A stretch of 64,000 nt of DNA, taken from positions 1 through 64,000 of the forward strand of contig NZ_FRBV01000015.1 of NCBI RefSeq assembly GCF_900142705.1, written 5' to 3'. The notes under the pieces are model-generated. The model was not told where the DNA came from, searched no databases, and saw nothing but the letters and a program-made list of their open reading frames with translations. Origin of the DNA: Nitrosospira sp. Nsp11. Its GTDB lineage: Bacteria; Pseudomonadota; Gammaproteobacteria; Burkholderiales; Nitrosomonadaceae. Below are positions 15,193 to 24,393 of this stretch, piece after piece. Positions within the stretch are counted from its first letter, which is position 1. Every line of letters starts with the position of its first letter. The position numbers and the translations under genes are program-made.

Positions 15193-16104
15193 TTAGTCGG
15201 CGACTAACGTAACTTCTTGAATCTCATCTAATCGGCTTTCAAATTCAACGCCATTATCTTCATATTTAAACCAGGCCAATCCCGCTTCAGTTAGTGAGCG
15301 ATTAAATATTGGCCTAGCAGCCCTTCCGCCATGCTTAACCAATACCTTGAGCTTACGCTTTACAGTTGACTCGGGTTCTTTTAATCCCGGCCTCTCTCCT
15401 TCGTTAACGGCGGGATCTGAACGAAAATTATTATTATCCGAGAAAGTTAACTCATCCTCAACAGTAAATTCCGGCGGCTTTCTATTAGACCTATGAGATT
15501 TAGCATCAAGAAATATGCGCAACTCCTTTACAGTCCCTCTCGTAATGTCGCGTGTTTCATCCGCCAACCACTCTTCGACAGCCTTGCTGTCGTTTGCCCA
15601 CAAACCTGACAATTCATAAAGCGCCGTGGCATTGGTGCAGCGGCCAGAATTAAAAACATCTTCAAGTGATCCGGGCAAAGCAAGCAGTTTTGTATGATGT
15701 GTGACAAAAACACGGGATTTCCCTAACTGGTCGGCAATCTCGTGATTTTTCTTGCCTCTTTGCTGCTCTTTTTGAATTATTGCTGCCCATTCGCGAGCCG
15801 AGAAAGTCTGATGGTGTGCGTTGACAATTATTTGGTCAATCTTTGTGAAATCGCTATCAACAAAGGCTCTAATTGTCTTTTTTCCGGCCAGGATTGAAGC
15901 GCGATATCGTCTGGCTCCGTCATTAATGACATATCGGCCAGGCTCTGTAGGATGCTTATGAACTGAAATAGGATTTTTTACCCCACGAGAGCGAATGGTT
16001 TTGGCCATCTCGTTTAGTAAATCCTGATCAAATTCAGTTCTAGGTTGAAATGGGTCCTCGTCTATCAAGGAGATGGGCAATTCTATTGGACGTTGAACGG
16101 CCAT
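15193..16104 (-). CDS. korB: KorB-like ParB-family global repressor and partition protein
   Basis: 303 residues from the ATG at 16104, which follows GGGA; an upstream TTG at 16188 would add 28 residues but overlap the kleE-like gene. The N-terminal ParB domain has LIDEDPFQPRTEF and YVINDGARRYRAS. The central helix-turn-helix region has KNHEIADQLGKSRVFVTHH, and the linker DITRGTVKELRIFLD is typical of KorB. The C-terminal SH3-like dimer domain ends YEDNGVEFESRLDEIQEV. In IncP plasmids KorB represses many promoters and partners IncC. Here its operator-like site lies 47 bp upstream of the start. Confidence 0.9.
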   Translation of the reverse strand: MAVQRPIELPISLIDEDPFQPRTEFDQDLLNEMAKTIRSRGVKNPISVHKHPTEPGRYVINDGARRYRASILAGKKTIRAFVDSDFTKIDQIIVNAHHQTFSAREWAAIIQKEQQRGKKNHEIADQLGKSRVFVTHHTKLLALPGSLEDVFNSGRCTNATALYELSGLWANDSKAVEEWLADETRDITRGTVKELRIFLDAKSHRSNRKPPEFTVEDELTFSDNNNFRSDPAVNEGERPGLKEPESTVKRKLKVLVKHGGRAARPIFNRSLTEAGLAWFKYEDNGVEFESRLDEIQEVTLVAD

Positions 16105-16150
16105 TTTGCGATTCCCAGTATTGAACAAATGAAGTGTGCGACAAGCCGAA

Positions 16151-16163
16151 TTAAGCCGCTTAA
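16151..16163. promoter_or_regulatory. KorB-operator-like palindrome upstream of korB
   Basis: TTAAGCCGCTTAA differs from the classic IncP KorB operator (TTTAGCSGCTAAA) only by a symmetrical change at positions 3 and 11. The same 13-mer occurs at 17838-17850 before trbA. Position just upstream of the ATG at 16104 suggests autoregulation. Confidence 0.65.
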
Positions 16164-16168
16164 TCTTA

Positions 16169-16450
16169 TCATGGCCGATAGCATCCAACGAAATACATCA
16201 AAGCAGTAAATACAAGAAAATGTGTTGCTAACGTCCAGTCGAAATAGGCGCCTTTATCGGCGAAAGCAATGAGCACCCGAAATAAATGAGCGGTTACATC
16301 AAGAGCCAAAACCCAACGTAAAATCGGCCAAAACATCACGGTAAGCGTCCATATGGCACTTACCATCATAGAGACCATGCGTACACCCAGCGCCTTTGCG
16401 GGCGGTTTGTCATTCCGATTTTGACGGGGAAATTCAAGAATCGTTGCCAT
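16169..16450 (-). CDS. KleE-like small membrane protein
   Basis: 93 residues. It opens MATILEFPRQ, the signature start of IncP KleE proteins, then has two or three hydrophobic segments (about 25-48, 52-64 and 72-90). AGGGAAC precedes the ATG. In IncP-1 the kle genes lie in the central control region with korA, incC and korB, so the position next to korB fits. The function of KleE is unknown; a stability role is usually assumed. Confidence 0.6.
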   Translation of the reverse strand: MATILEFPRQNRNDKPPAKALGVRMVSMMVSAIWTLTVMFWPILRWVLALDVTAHLFRVLIAFADKGAYFDWTLATHFLVFTALMYFVGCYRP

Positions 16451-16573
16451 AGCAGTTCCCTTTAGGTAATTCCCTAAGTCATCTATTTAAAATCGTTCAG
16501 AAACTGATATATCGTATCTAAATAATGCATTGAATTGCACGTTGCTTTATTTCTGTGTTTCTGTATTATAGCA

Positions 16574-16591
16574 TATGTAATATATTACATA
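16574..16591. promoter_or_regulatory. 18-bp perfect palindrome at the second parA promoter
   Basis: TATGTAATATATTACATA reads the same on both strands and ends 10 bp before the ATG of the second parA. The position covers the ribosome site and probable promoter, as expected for an operator of the small RHH partner protein. Confidence 0.6.
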
Positions 16592-16601
16592 AGGTAAACA
16601 A

Positions 16602-17234
16602 ATGATTATCGGGCTTTTGAATCAAAAAGGTGGGGTAGGAAAAACCACTTTGAGCGTTAACATCGCCGCCAGCCTGTCTCGTTCTGGCGAGCGTGTTTTG
16701 TTGATTGATGCTGACCCTCAAGGAAGTTCTCTAGATTGGGCGGCAGCCCGGAAAGAAAGCCAATTGTTTTCCGTCGTCGGATTACCCCGGCCAACGATAC
16801 ACAAGGAGATTAAGCAACTCAGTAGCGGATATGACCACGTTGTTATTGACGGCCCACCAAGAGTGACCGAACTAGCACGCTCGGCAATCATGGCTGCCGA
16901 CATGATTCTAATTCCAGTCCAACCTAGTCCTTATGATATTTGGGCTGCTGACGAGGTAGTTAAGCTGATTGAGGACGCGCGAGTATTTAAAGAAACACTA
17001 TTATCATATTTTGTAATAAATCGTAAAATTACAAATACAGCTATTGGCCGAGACTCTGTTGAAGCCTTGGCTGCTTATTCGATTCCTGTCTTGTCATCTG
17101 CCGTGGTGCAACGAATTATATTTGCGGAGTCAGCAGCACAAGGAAAGGCTGTGTACGAGATTGATGAGGAAGGCCCGGCTGCGGTTGAGATTGAATTGCT
17201 TAAAGATGAAATCTTGAAGGAGTTTTTACGATGA
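16602..17234 (+). CDS. ParA-type partition ATPase (par locus 2)
   Basis: 210 residues, short ParA/ParF type. Deviant Walker A QKGGVGKTTLSVNIAASL at 8-25, LLIDADPQGSSLDWAAARK following, and HVVIDGPPRVTELARSAIMAADM in the switch II region. It is clearly different in sequence from the ParA at 7.3 kb. AAGGTAAACA lies before the ATG. It is followed by a coupled RHH-like gene, giving a second complete type Ib locus. In an IncP plasmid the ParA here would be IncC, but this protein lacks the IncC N-terminal extension. Confidence 0.9.
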   Translation: MIIGLLNQKGGVGKTTLSVNIAASLSRSGERVLLIDADPQGSSLDWAAARKESQLFSVVGLPRPTIHKEIKQLSSGYDHVVIDGPPRVTELARSAIMAADMILIPVQPSPYDIWAADEVVKLIEDARVFKETLLSYFVINRKITNTAIGRDSVEALAAYSIPVLSSAVVQRIIFAESAAQGKAVYEIDEEGPAAVEIELLKDEILKEFLR

Positions 17235-17473
17235 CTGGAAAGAAAGTTACGCTTGGAACCAGACCAAGCAAAAAGCAGGAACCGATTTCTGCTGATGCCT
17301 GGGTGGAAAGTAGCGTCAATGAGATAGAAGAAACTACTGAACCTATCAAGCGCCTGACAATAGATATCCCTGTAAGCTTGCACCGGTCTATCAAAGCGCA
17401 ATGTGCAATGCGAGGCACTAATATGGTAAAAGAAGTGAGAGAATTACTTTTACAGAAATACGGAAAAGGATAA
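17231..17473 (+). CDS. ParG-like small ribbon-helix-helix protein
   Basis: 80 residues, start overlapping the ParA stop by four bases. The N-terminal 40 residues are charged and flexible. The C-terminus (KRLTIDIPVSLHRSIKAQC...NMVKEVRELLLQKYG) is a textbook ribbon-helix-helix. It probably binds the palindrome upstream of its operon, represses it and activates the adjacent ATPase. Confidence 0.8.
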   Translation: MTGKKVTLGTRPSKKQEPISADAWVESSVNEIEETTEPIKRLTIDIPVSLHRSIKAQCAMRGTNMVKEVRELLLQKYGKG

Positions 17474-17799
17474 ATATACTTATACCTATTTCTGTAATAT
17501 TACTTTTACGGCAATCTGTATAGGTGCTGTAGAAGCACCCCTCAATCGCCCGATAAGGCAATTATCCCACGCGGCCGTAATTGCCTTAAATCCTGAGCCG
17601 TTCCTAGCATGGGTTCGAGAATCTATTAAACCTCTTTCCATTGCATATCTCAAAGACCATTTCTCTTATAAATTCAAAAGTCAAACGCAAAAGCCAGTGA
17701 CGCACAACTCCCAGTAAATATTAATTCAAGAGATCAAACTGATAGAATCAATATTAAGTAAGGACAAGTTGACATAACAACAAACTAAATCATAAGCTT

Positions 17800-17824
17800 C
17801 AGCTAGGGTTAACAACCCTAGCTG
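17800..17824. promoter_or_regulatory. Perfect inverted repeat upstream of trbA
   Basis: CAGCTAGGGTT (17800-17810) is the exact complement of AACCCTAGCTG (17814-17824) around AAC. It is followed by AACAACAATAATATT. It could be an operator for TrbA or another regulator, or an intrinsic terminator protecting trbA from upstream transcription. Confidence 0.5.
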
Positions 17825-17837
17825 AACAACAATAATA

Positions 17838-17850
17838 TTAAGCCGCTTAA
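17838..17850. promoter_or_regulatory. KorB-operator-like palindrome upstream of trbA
   Basis: An exact second copy of TTAAGCCGCTTAA, 18 bp before the trbA ATG. In IncP-1 KorB also controls trbA and trbB promoters, so the placement fits. Confidence 0.65.
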
Positions 17851-17868
17851 TTTAAACAGTATCTATTT

Positions 17869-18273
17869 ATGTCACAGTCTCACTTATACAACGAGTTATT
17901 TTTCACCAACGTTCTCCGCATACTCGGCGAACGTGGAATGACAAGAGAGCAATTGTCTGAGCTTTCTGGCGTATCTGCATCTCTTATCTCGGATTTATCC
18001 AGAGGCAAGGGAAATCCTTCCTTACGAACAATGGGGGCTATAGCAGAAGCCTTGGACACAGCCTTGCCAGTTTTGCTCGAAGCAACGGATTTAGGAAGGG
18101 AAACATTAGATAGATTAGCAGGTGATAAGGCCCTAACGAGCCTTCCTGATAATTATGAACGTGTAACTTTGATACTTACTGCCTTTGAAGCATTTGTTGC
18201 AAAAAAACAGGATGAGGTAAATCGTAAAAAATTGCTTGAAATCAGTGCTAAGAAAAAATCCAGTAAACCATGA
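17869..18273 (+). CDS. trbA: TrbA-like transcriptional regulator of transfer
   Basis: 134 residues. An XRE/Cro helix-turn-helix occupies about 12-65 (MTREQLSELSGVSASLISDL, then GKGNPSLRTMGAIAEAL). The rest, LPDNYERVTLILTAFEAFV and a Lys-rich tail, matches the IncP TrbA layout. It stands directly before trbB as in RP4, where TrbA represses tra and trb promoters to balance transfer. A KorB-like site lies immediately upstream. Confidence 0.82.
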   Translation: MSQSHLYNELFFTNVLRILGERGMTREQLSELSGVSASLISDLSRGKGNPSLRTMGAIAEALDTALPVLLEATDLGRETLDRLAGDKALTSLPDNYERVTLILTAFEAFVAKKQDEVNRKKLLEISAKKKSSKP

Positions 18274-18344
18274 TTTCACTTAATTCATGGGTAGTTCCAC
18301 GATTATTTACGGTAGGGTATAAATAACATAACAATTAAATAGTA

Positions 18345-18371
18345 TTGCATTAAAAAGATATTCGGTATAAT
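18345..18371 (+). promoter_or_regulatory. Possible trbB promoter
   Basis: TTGCAT (18345-18350) and TATAAT (18366-18371) with 15 bp between, 46 bp before the trbB ATG. The perfect -10 box is the main support; the spacing is short. Confidence 0.4.
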
Positions 18372-18417
18372 GTTCCTTCGGACCTGAAGGCGGCATAACT
18401 ATTGAACTGGAAATTTA

Positions 18418-19383
18418 ATGCAAGAAACCGAAGAGCAGTCCTCCCTTCGGGACCGCGCCCGAAAAAAGTTGGAACGTGAGCTTGGAGCCGATTTAACCGG
18501 CGTACTGCATGATCCGAGAACCATAGAGATCATGCTTAATGCAGACGGCAAGTTGTGGCAGGAACGCTTGGGTGAGTCCATGCGCTGCATCGGTACGATG
18601 CATGCTGCCAAGGCTAGGGGAATCGTCAAGACCGTAGCCGGCTATCACGGGCGCGAACTTACCCGAAGCAATCCCACCATAGAATGTGAGTTTCCCCTGG
18701 ACGGCTCGCGCTTTGCCGGCCAGATCCCGCCCGTTGTTTCCGAAGTCGTTTTTGCCATCCGCAAAAAAGCCGTATCCGTGTTTACCCTGCAAGACTACGT
18801 GGTAAAGGGAATCATGACGGCCGCGCAAAGCGCCTGTATCCAGGATGCGGTTGCACGCCGCCGAGACATTCTCGTGATCGGCGGTACCGGTTCGGGCAAG
18901 ACCACATTGGTCAACGCCGTGATCGAACATATCGTGACGATCGATCCTGATGTTCGGCTCGTCATCATCGAGGACACTGGCGAGATCCAGTGTTCCGCCA
19001 AAAACTACATCCAGTACCACACCTCAGCGGAAGTCAGCATGACGCAACTCCTGCGCACCACACTGCGTATGCGTCCCGACCGCATCATTGTCGGCGAAGT
19101 GCGCGGCCCGGAAGCCCTCGATCTACTGATGGCCTGGAATACCGGCCATGAAGGCGGAGTCGCCACCTTGCACGCCAACGATGCCAGGGCGGGCCTGTCC
19201 CGGCTGGCCATGCTCATCAGCATGCACCCCGATTCTCCCAAGCCCATCGAGCCGTTGATCGGAGATGCCGTGCATCTCATCGTGCATATCGCCAGGACAC
19301 CAGAAGGCCGCCGGGTGGAAGAAATCATCGAAGTAAAAGGTTACGAGAACGGCCGTTATTTAACACAAACATTCAGGGAGTGA
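18418..19383 (+). CDS. trbB: TrbB (VirB11-type) secretion ATPase
   Basis: 321 residues. Walker [18 protein letters not shown], the Asp box [11 protein letters not shown] and Walker B-type region [30 protein letters not shown] are all present. It forms a hexameric ATPase at the inner membrane base of the mating channel. It is the first structural gene of the rightward Tra2 operon. Confidence 0.96.
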   Translation: MQETEEQSSLRDRARKKLERELGADLTGVLHDPRTIEIMLNADGKLWQERLGESMRCIGTMHAAKARGIVKTVAGYHGRELTRSNPTIECEFPLDGSRFAGQIPPVVSEVVFAIRKKAVSVFTLQDYVVKGIMTAAQSACIQDAVARRRDILVIGGTGSGKTTLVNAVIEHIVTIDPDVRLVIIEDTGEIQCSAKNYIQYHTSAEVSMTQLLRTTLRMRPDRIIVGEVRGPEALDLLMAWNTGHEGGVATLHANDARAGLSRLAMLISMHPDSPKPIEPLIGDAVHLIVHIARTPEGRRVEEIIEVKGYENGRYLTQTFRE

Positions 19384-19386
19384 TTC

Positions 19387-19779
19387 ATGTTTAGAGAAGC
19401 ATTGCAGTTACGCCGTGGGCCCGGGCCTGATGTGTGGTTCGTTTTCTGGCTGGTGCTCATGGCGTTATGGATGCTCCTGCCTGAATACGCCGCGGCATCC
19501 GAGGGGGTAGGGGGCACGCTGCCGTATGAGAGCTGGTTGGTCAATCTACGAAATTCCGTTACCGGGCCGGTCGCCTTTACATTTTCGATAGTGGGGATTG
19601 TGGTGGCAGGCAGCATACTGGTGATGGGAAACGACTTGAGCGGATTCTTTAGGACATTGGTTTTTCTCGTGCTGGTCATGTCACTGCTGGTCGGTGCGCA
19701 AAACATGATGAGCAACTTCTTCGGGCGAGGCGCGGAAATCGCACTCAATGGGTTCAGCCAGGAAAGAGGGGAGGGGTAG
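19387..19779 (+). CDS. trbC: TrbC conjugative pilin precursor (VirB2)
   Basis: 130 residues. A long leader with a hydrophobic stretch (about 16-33) ends AAASEGVGG before LPYESWL, close to the processing region of RP4 TrbC. Two further hydrophobic segments follow. GGGAGTG precedes the ATG. In RP4 the pilin is cut by leader peptidase and TraF and then circularised; traF is present here at 8.2 kb. Confidence 0.93.
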   Translation: MFREALQLRRGPGPDVWFVFWLVLMALWMLLPEYAAASEGVGGTLPYESWLVNLRNSVTGPVAFTFSIVGIVVAGSILVMGNDLSGFFRTLVFLVLVMSLLVGAQNMMSNFFGRGAEIALNGFSQERGEG

Positions 19780-19781
19780 TC

Positions 19782-20096
19782 ATGGCGCTTAGCAGAATAC
19801 CCATACGCCGTATCGGCAACCGCCATAACCTTTTCATGGGGGGCGACCGCAAGGCTTTGATGATATCGGGCGTTGCAGCTGCCGCGCTGATATTTTCCGC
19901 CCAAACCCTGTACTCCACTGCCTACGGCCTGCTGCTGTGGTTCACCGCCCTGTTCGTGCTGCGCATGGCGGCAAAACACGACCCCATGCTGCTCCCGGTC
20001 TGGTTTCGACTCATATTGCGCTACAAAAAATACTACCCGGCCAGAGCCACGCCTTTCCGACAGAACACGCACAACCAGAGGCTCCGGTACCGATGA
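19782..20096 (+). CDS. trbD: TrbD (VirB3-like) membrane protein
   Basis: 104 residues with two hydrophobic segments (about 27-45 and 48-62) and the PMLLPVWFRLIL stretch. It starts two bases after trbC and its stop overlaps the trbE ATG (ATGA). Position and length match IncP TrbD. Confidence 0.9.
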   Translation: MALSRIPIRRIGNRHNLFMGGDRKALMISGVAAAALIFSAQTLYSTAYGLLLWFTALFVLRMAAKHDPMLLPVWFRLILRYKKYYPARATPFRQNTHNQRLRYR

Positions 20097-22555
20097 GAGC
20101 CGCACGTGCTCTTAAAAAACACCGCAGCCAGGAGCCGGGGTTTGCCGATCTCCTGATTTATGCGGCCATGGTGGAGGATGGCGTCATCGTCGGCAAGGAC
20201 GGTTCCTTTATGGCGGCATGGGCGTATCAGGGCGATGACAACGCCAGTGCGTCCGACGAGCAACGCAATTTGGTGTCGTATCGCATCAACCAGGCGCTAT
20301 CCGCGCTCGGCAATGGCTGGATGATTCATGTGGATGCGGTGAGGCGCCCCGCGCCGCACTACCCCGACCGGGGACTATCGTATTTCCCCGATACAGTGAC
20401 CGCGGCGATGGACGAAGAACGGCGCCGGTTGTTCGAGCGCATTGGCACCATGTACAAGGGTTATTTCGTGCTGACCCTGACCTGGTTGCCGCCGCTGCTG
20501 GTGCAGCGCAAGTTTGTCGAGCTGATGTTCGACGACGACCAGGCCGCCGTGCCGGACGAGCATGCGCACACGCGCGCGCTCATCGATCAGTTCAGGAGGG
20601 AGTGCGCGGCGCTGGAATCGCACCTGTCGGCCGCGCTCAAACTGGAGCGGCTGCGCGGCCGGCGCGTCATGGCCGAAGACGGCAGGGAAACAACGCATGA
20701 CGATTTCCTGAGCTGGCTGCAATTTTGCGCAACCGGCCTTCATCATCCGGTACAGCTCCCGGCCAACCCCATGTATCTGGACATGCTGATAGGGGGGCAG
20801 GAATTGTGGAGCGGCACGCTGCCTCAAATAGGGCGCAAGTATATTCAAGTGGTTGCCATTGAGGGGTTTCCAATGGAATCCTGCCCGGGAATCCTGAGTG
20901 CCCTGGCCGAGCTGCCGGGCGAGTACCGGTGGTCCTCCCGCTTCATCTTCATTGACCAGCATGAGGCAGTGGCCCATTTGCACACTTACCGCAAGAAGTG
21001 GCGTCAAAAAATACGCGGCTTCTTCGACCAGGTATTCAACACCCAGGTCGGCGGCGTGGATCAGGATGCCATGTCGATGGTAAGCGATGCGGAGGCCGCC
21101 ATCGCAGAGGTCAGCAGCGGCCTGGTGGCGCAAGGTTATTACACCAGTGTCGTGGTGCTGATGGACGAGAACCGCTCCAGCCTGGAAGCGTCGGCCCGCT
21201 CGCTGGAAAAAACCATCAACGCCCTTGGTTTCACCGCCCGCATCGAGACCTTGAACACGATGGAAGCGTACCTGGGCAGCCTGCCGGGGCACGGCGTGGA
21301 GAATGTGCGCCGGCCTCTGATGAACACCATGAATCTTGCCGGCCTGCTGCCGACCTCCACCATCTGGACCGGACAAGACAGGGCACCTTGCCCGATGTAT
21401 CCGGCCAACGCCCCCGCGCTCATGCACTGCATCACGCAAGGGGCAACCGCTTTTCTATTGAATCTGCATGTACGCGACGTTGGCCATGCCTTTATCCTCG
21501 GCCCGACCGGATCGGGCAAATCCACCCTGCTTGCTGTCCTGGCAGCGCAACTTCGCCGATATAGGGGCATGTCGCTATTCGCCTTCGATAAAGGGATGTC
21601 GATGTACCCGCTCGCAAAAGCCTCGGGAGCCCGGCATTTCACTGTCGCCGCCGACGAGGAGAAGCTGTCATTCTGCCCCTTGCAGTTTCTGGAATCGAAA
21701 GCCGACCGCGCCTGGGCAATGGAATGGATCGATGCGCTCCTGGCGTTGAACGGACTCAAAACCACGCCGAACCAGCGTAACGAAATATCCCTGGCGATAC
21801 TCAACATGCACGAGAACCACGCCAGAACGCTGTCGGATTTCTACACCACCATCCAGGATGCGGCAGTGCGCGAAGCCTTGAAGATTTATACGGTCGAGGG
21901 CGGCATGGGCTATCTGCTCGACGCCGACGTGGATGGCCTCTCCCTTGCCGATTTCACGGTATTCGAGATCGAGGAATTGATGAATTTGGGGGACAAGTAT
22001 GCGCTCCCCGTTCTGCTTTATCTCTTCCGGCGCATCGAGCGTTCACTGAAGGGCCAGCCCGCCGCGATCATCCTGGATGAAGCCTGGGTGATGCTGGGCC
22101 ACCCGGTATTCCGCGAGCAGATCCGCGAATGGCTCAAGGTGCTGCGCAAGGCCAACTGCATGGTGATCATGGCAACGCAAAGCCTGACGGACGCGGCCAA
22201 TTCGGGAATCTTGGATGTGATCGTCGAATCGACCGCCACCAAGATCTTCCTCCCCAATGTGTATGCGCGGGACGAGGACACGGCGGCACTGTACCGGCGC
22301 ATGGGGCTCAACACTCGGCAGATCGAGATCCTCGCGACCGCCGTGCAGAAGCAGCAGTATTACTACGTATCGGAGCAGGGGCGGCGCCTGTTCGAATTGG
22401 CGCTGGGTCCGCTGGCGCTGGCCTTTGCCGGCAGCACCGACAAGGAATCCATTGCACAAATCAAAGCCTTGGAAGCCCGGCATGGGGATGCCTGGGTGCA
22501 CGAATGGCTGGCTATGCGCGGACTGGACCTTAACGACTATGGAGTGGCGGCATGA
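20093..22555 (+). CDS. trbE: TrbE (VirB4) transfer ATPase
   Basis: 820 residues from the ATG that overlaps the trbD stop. The CagE/VirB4 N-terminal domain is followed by Walker A GPTGSGKSTLLAVLA (about 470) and Walker B AAIILDEAWVMLGHP. The conserved MVIMATQSLTDAANSG motif follows. It is the largest ATPase of the channel, needed for pilus building and DNA transfer. The stop overlaps the trbF start by four bases. Confidence 0.96.
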   Translation: MRAARALKKHRSQEPGFADLLIYAAMVEDGVIVGKDGSFMAAWAYQGDDNASASDEQRNLVSYRINQALSALGNGWMIHVDAVRRPAPHYPDRGLSYFPDTVTAAMDEERRRLFERIGTMYKGYFVLTLTWLPPLLVQRKFVELMFDDDQAAVPDEHAHTRALIDQFRRECAALESHLSAALKLERLRGRRVMAEDGRETTHDDFLSWLQFCATGLHHPVQLPANPMYLDMLIGGQELWSGTLPQIGRKYIQVVAIEGFPMESCPGILSALAELPGEYRWSSRFIFIDQHEAVAHLHTYRKKWRQKIRGFFDQVFNTQVGGVDQDAMSMVSDAEAAIAEVSSGLVAQGYYTSVVVLMDENRSSLEASARSLEKTINALGFTARIETLNTMEAYLGSLPGHGVENVRRPLMNTMNLAGLLPTSTIWTGQDRAPCPMYPANAPALMHCITQGATAFLLNLHVRDVGHAFILGPTGSGKSTLLAVLAAQLRRYRGMSLFAFDKGMSMYPLAKASGARHFTVAADEEKLSFCPLQFLESKADRAWAMEWIDALLALNGLKTTPNQRNEISLAILNMHENHARTLSDFYTTIQDAAVREALKIYTVEGGMGYLLDADVDGLSLADFTVFEIEELMNLGDKYALPVLLYLFRRIERSLKGQPAAIILDEAWVMLGHPVFREQIREWLKVLRKANCMVIMATQSLTDAANSGILDVIVESTATKIFLPNVYARDEDTAALYRRMGLNTRQIEILATAVQKQQYYYVSEQGRRLFELALGPLALAFAGSTDKESIAQIKALEARHGDAWVHEWLAMRGLDLNDYGVAA

Positions 22556-23334
22556 GTACAAGCATGGAGCACGTAACTACAATCTTAAGATCGCTTTTCA
22601 AGCGCCGGACTCAAGGGGACGAGCGGGAAGTGTCCTGCGCGATGCCGGATGGAAGGCGGGCAGGGGAGGGCGCCAATCCGTATCTTTCCGCAAGGCGCAC
22701 CTGGAACGACCACGTGGGCGATCAGGCCGCTTCGCGCAAAGCCTGGCAGACGCTGGGCATCCTTTGCCTGCTGATTGCGCTCGCAGCCGTGGGCGGTATG
22801 ATCTATATCGGCAGCCAGTCGAAGTTCATTCCTTACGTCGTGGAGGTGGACAAGCTGGGGCAGACCATTGCCGTGTCGCCGGTGGATCGGGCCAAAGGCG
22901 TCGATCCGCGCGTGATCCATGCGGCCATGGCGAACTTCATTCAGTCCGCCAGAATGGTGACGCCCGATGTCGCATTGCAGCGCAAGGCGATCCTTACGGC
23001 CTATTCCATGCTTTTCGCAAACGATCCCGCCACGGCCAAGATGAACGAGTTCCTGAATGGCAGGCCGGAAGTAAACCCATTCAAGCGAGCTGAAAAGGAA
23101 ACGGTCAGCACCGAGATCGTATCCGTGATCGAGCAGACGCCACAAACCTGGCAGGTGGACTGGATGGAAACCGTGCGCGACCGTCAGGGATTCGTGAAAG
23201 TGCCGCCTTACCGCATGCGCGCACTGGTGTCGATGTACGTGACCGAGCCTGCGCCGGACATCAGCGAAGAGCAGATCCGCAACAACCCGCTGGGCATTTA
23301 CGTCAGTGACTTCGCTTGGTCCAAACAAATCTGA
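22552..23334 (+). CDS. trbF: TrbF (VirB8) channel scaffold protein
   Basis: 260 residues. A cytoplasmic N-terminus with NPYLSARRTWNDHVGD, one membrane segment (about 66-86) and a periplasmic VirB8-fold domain with YIGSQSKFIPYVVEVDKLG. The end reads RNNPLGIYVSDFAWSKQI, a typical TrbF C-terminus. It nucleates assembly of the mating-pair complex. Confidence 0.95.
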   Translation: MSTSMEHVTTILRSLFKRRTQGDEREVSCAMPDGRRAGEGANPYLSARRTWNDHVGDQAASRKAWQTLGILCLLIALAAVGGMIYIGSQSKFIPYVVEVDKLGQTIAVSPVDRAKGVDPRVIHAAMANFIQSARMVTPDVALQRKAILTAYSMLFANDPATAKMNEFLNGRPEVNPFKRAEKETVSTEIVSVIEQTPQTWQVDWMETVRDRQGFVKVPPYRMRALVSMYVTEPAPDISEEQIRNNPLGIYVSDFAWSKQI

Positions 23335-23341
23335 GGTTCTT

Positions 23342-24391
23342 ATGAAAAATCTTCGCTTTATCGCGGCAACGACCCTGCCGCCGCTGACCATCATCGCTGC
23401 CGCCATCCTGCCCTATATGGCCGTTGCCGCATCCAGCACCTTGCCATCTGAAAATATTGACAGCATGGGCGGGGGCCAGCGACAAGTGATCGCCGCTGCC
23501 CCTCCGCCTGACTTCCCGCCGGTTCCAGTCGCGCCGGTTCCCGTGATAGCGCCGGAGGAATCCAGACAGCCCGATGCGTTGTACTTCACCAACCCGGAAC
23601 TGAAACTCACGCCGCACGAGCGCGAAGCGCTGGCGCTGGTGAAGAAGTGGAAGGCGGGCAATTCCACCCAGGGGGTAAAGCCCGTGGCGGGTGCGGACGG
23701 CACCATACGCTTCCTGTTCGGCGCCACGCAGCCGAGCATTGTTTGTGCCGTGCTGCAGGTCTGTGATGTGGAATTACAACCGGGCGAGACAGTGAACGGG
23801 ATCCACCTGGGCGATGAGCGCTGGACGGTTGAGCCAGCCATCACCGGCTCGGGTCCAAACGAAGTGCAGCACCTGATTATCAAACCCACGGATACCGGGC
23901 TGGAAACGTCCCTTGTTGTTACAACCAACCGGCGCACCTACCACCTGCGGCTGCGCTCGCACCGCACCGAATTTATGCCGCGTGTGGCGTTCATCTATCC
24001 GCAAGACGCGATGGCAAAGTGGGACGAAATCAAGAAAAATGACGCCAAAAACCACAGCCGGCAGATCCTGCCCGGTACCGGCGAATACCTGGGCGACCTC
24101 AATTTCGACTACACCATTGACGGCGCCAATGCCGCCTGGAAGCCATTGCGCGTTTATAACGATGGGGTCAAGACCATTATCCAGATGCCCGCCACCATGA
24201 GCCAGTCGGAAGCGCCGATTCTGCTGGTAGTGCGAAAAGACGGGGGCCTCTTCACCGACGAGGAGTCGGTGCAGGTCAACTACCGTCTGCAGGGCAACCG
24301 CTACATCGTTGACAGTATTTTCGACAAGGCCATTCTGGTCGCAGGCGTGGGTTCCAGCCAGGATCGCGTCACCATCCAGCGAGGGAAATAA
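23342..24391 (+). CDS. trbG: TrbG (VirB9) outer-membrane core protein
   Basis: 349 residues from the ATG at 23342, which follows TGAGG; it opens with a signal peptide ending near AVAASS. A Pro-rich linker (PPPDFPPVPVAPVPVI) precedes the conserved domain with IRFLFGATQPSIVCAVLQVCDVELQ and HLIIKPTD. It forms the outer layer of the channel with TrbH and TrbI. Confidence 0.95.
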   Translation: MKNLRFIAATTLPPLTIIAAAILPYMAVAASSTLPSENIDSMGGGQRQVIAAAPPPDFPPVPVAPVPVIAPEESRQPDALYFTNPELKLTPHEREALALVKKWKAGNSTQGVKPVAGADGTIRFLFGATQPSIVCAVLQVCDVELQPGETVNGIHLGDERWTVEPAITGSGPNEVQHLIIKPTDTGLETSLVVTTNRRTYHLRLRSHRTEFMPRVAFIYPQDAMAKWDEIKKNDAKNHSRQILPGTGEYLGDLNFDYTIDGANAAWKPLRVYNDGVKTIIQMPATMSQSEAPILLVVRKDGGLFTDEESVQVNYRLQGNRYIVDSIFDKAILVAGVGSSQDRVTIQRGK

Positions 24392-24393
24392 AA

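Larger units (their letters stand above)
17474..17868. other. Non-coding control region between par locus 2 and trbA
   Basis: About 395 bases without a gene. It is AT-rich and carries two strong sites close to trbA: the 11-bp inverted repeat at 17800-17824 and the KorB-like palindrome at 17838-17850. The promoter of trbA is expected here. Confidence 0.5.

Noticed and set aside
16105-16188. Longer korB starting at the TTG at 16188
   Set aside because: It overlaps the kleE-like gene, would place the operator-like palindrome inside the coding region, and lacks a ribosome site; the ATG at 16104 has GGGA upstream.
20375-21439. A 354-codon open frame on the minus strand opposite trbE
   Set aside because: It lies wholly inside trbE, is His/Arg/Gln-rich without family resemblance, and results from the GC-rich third positions of the real gene.
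22585-23406. A 273-codon minus-strand frame opposite trbF
   Set aside because: Shadow of trbF; composition (His/Arg-rich) and lack of a ribosome site argue against a gene. The same holds for 24301-25188 and 24908-25888 opposite trbH and trbI.
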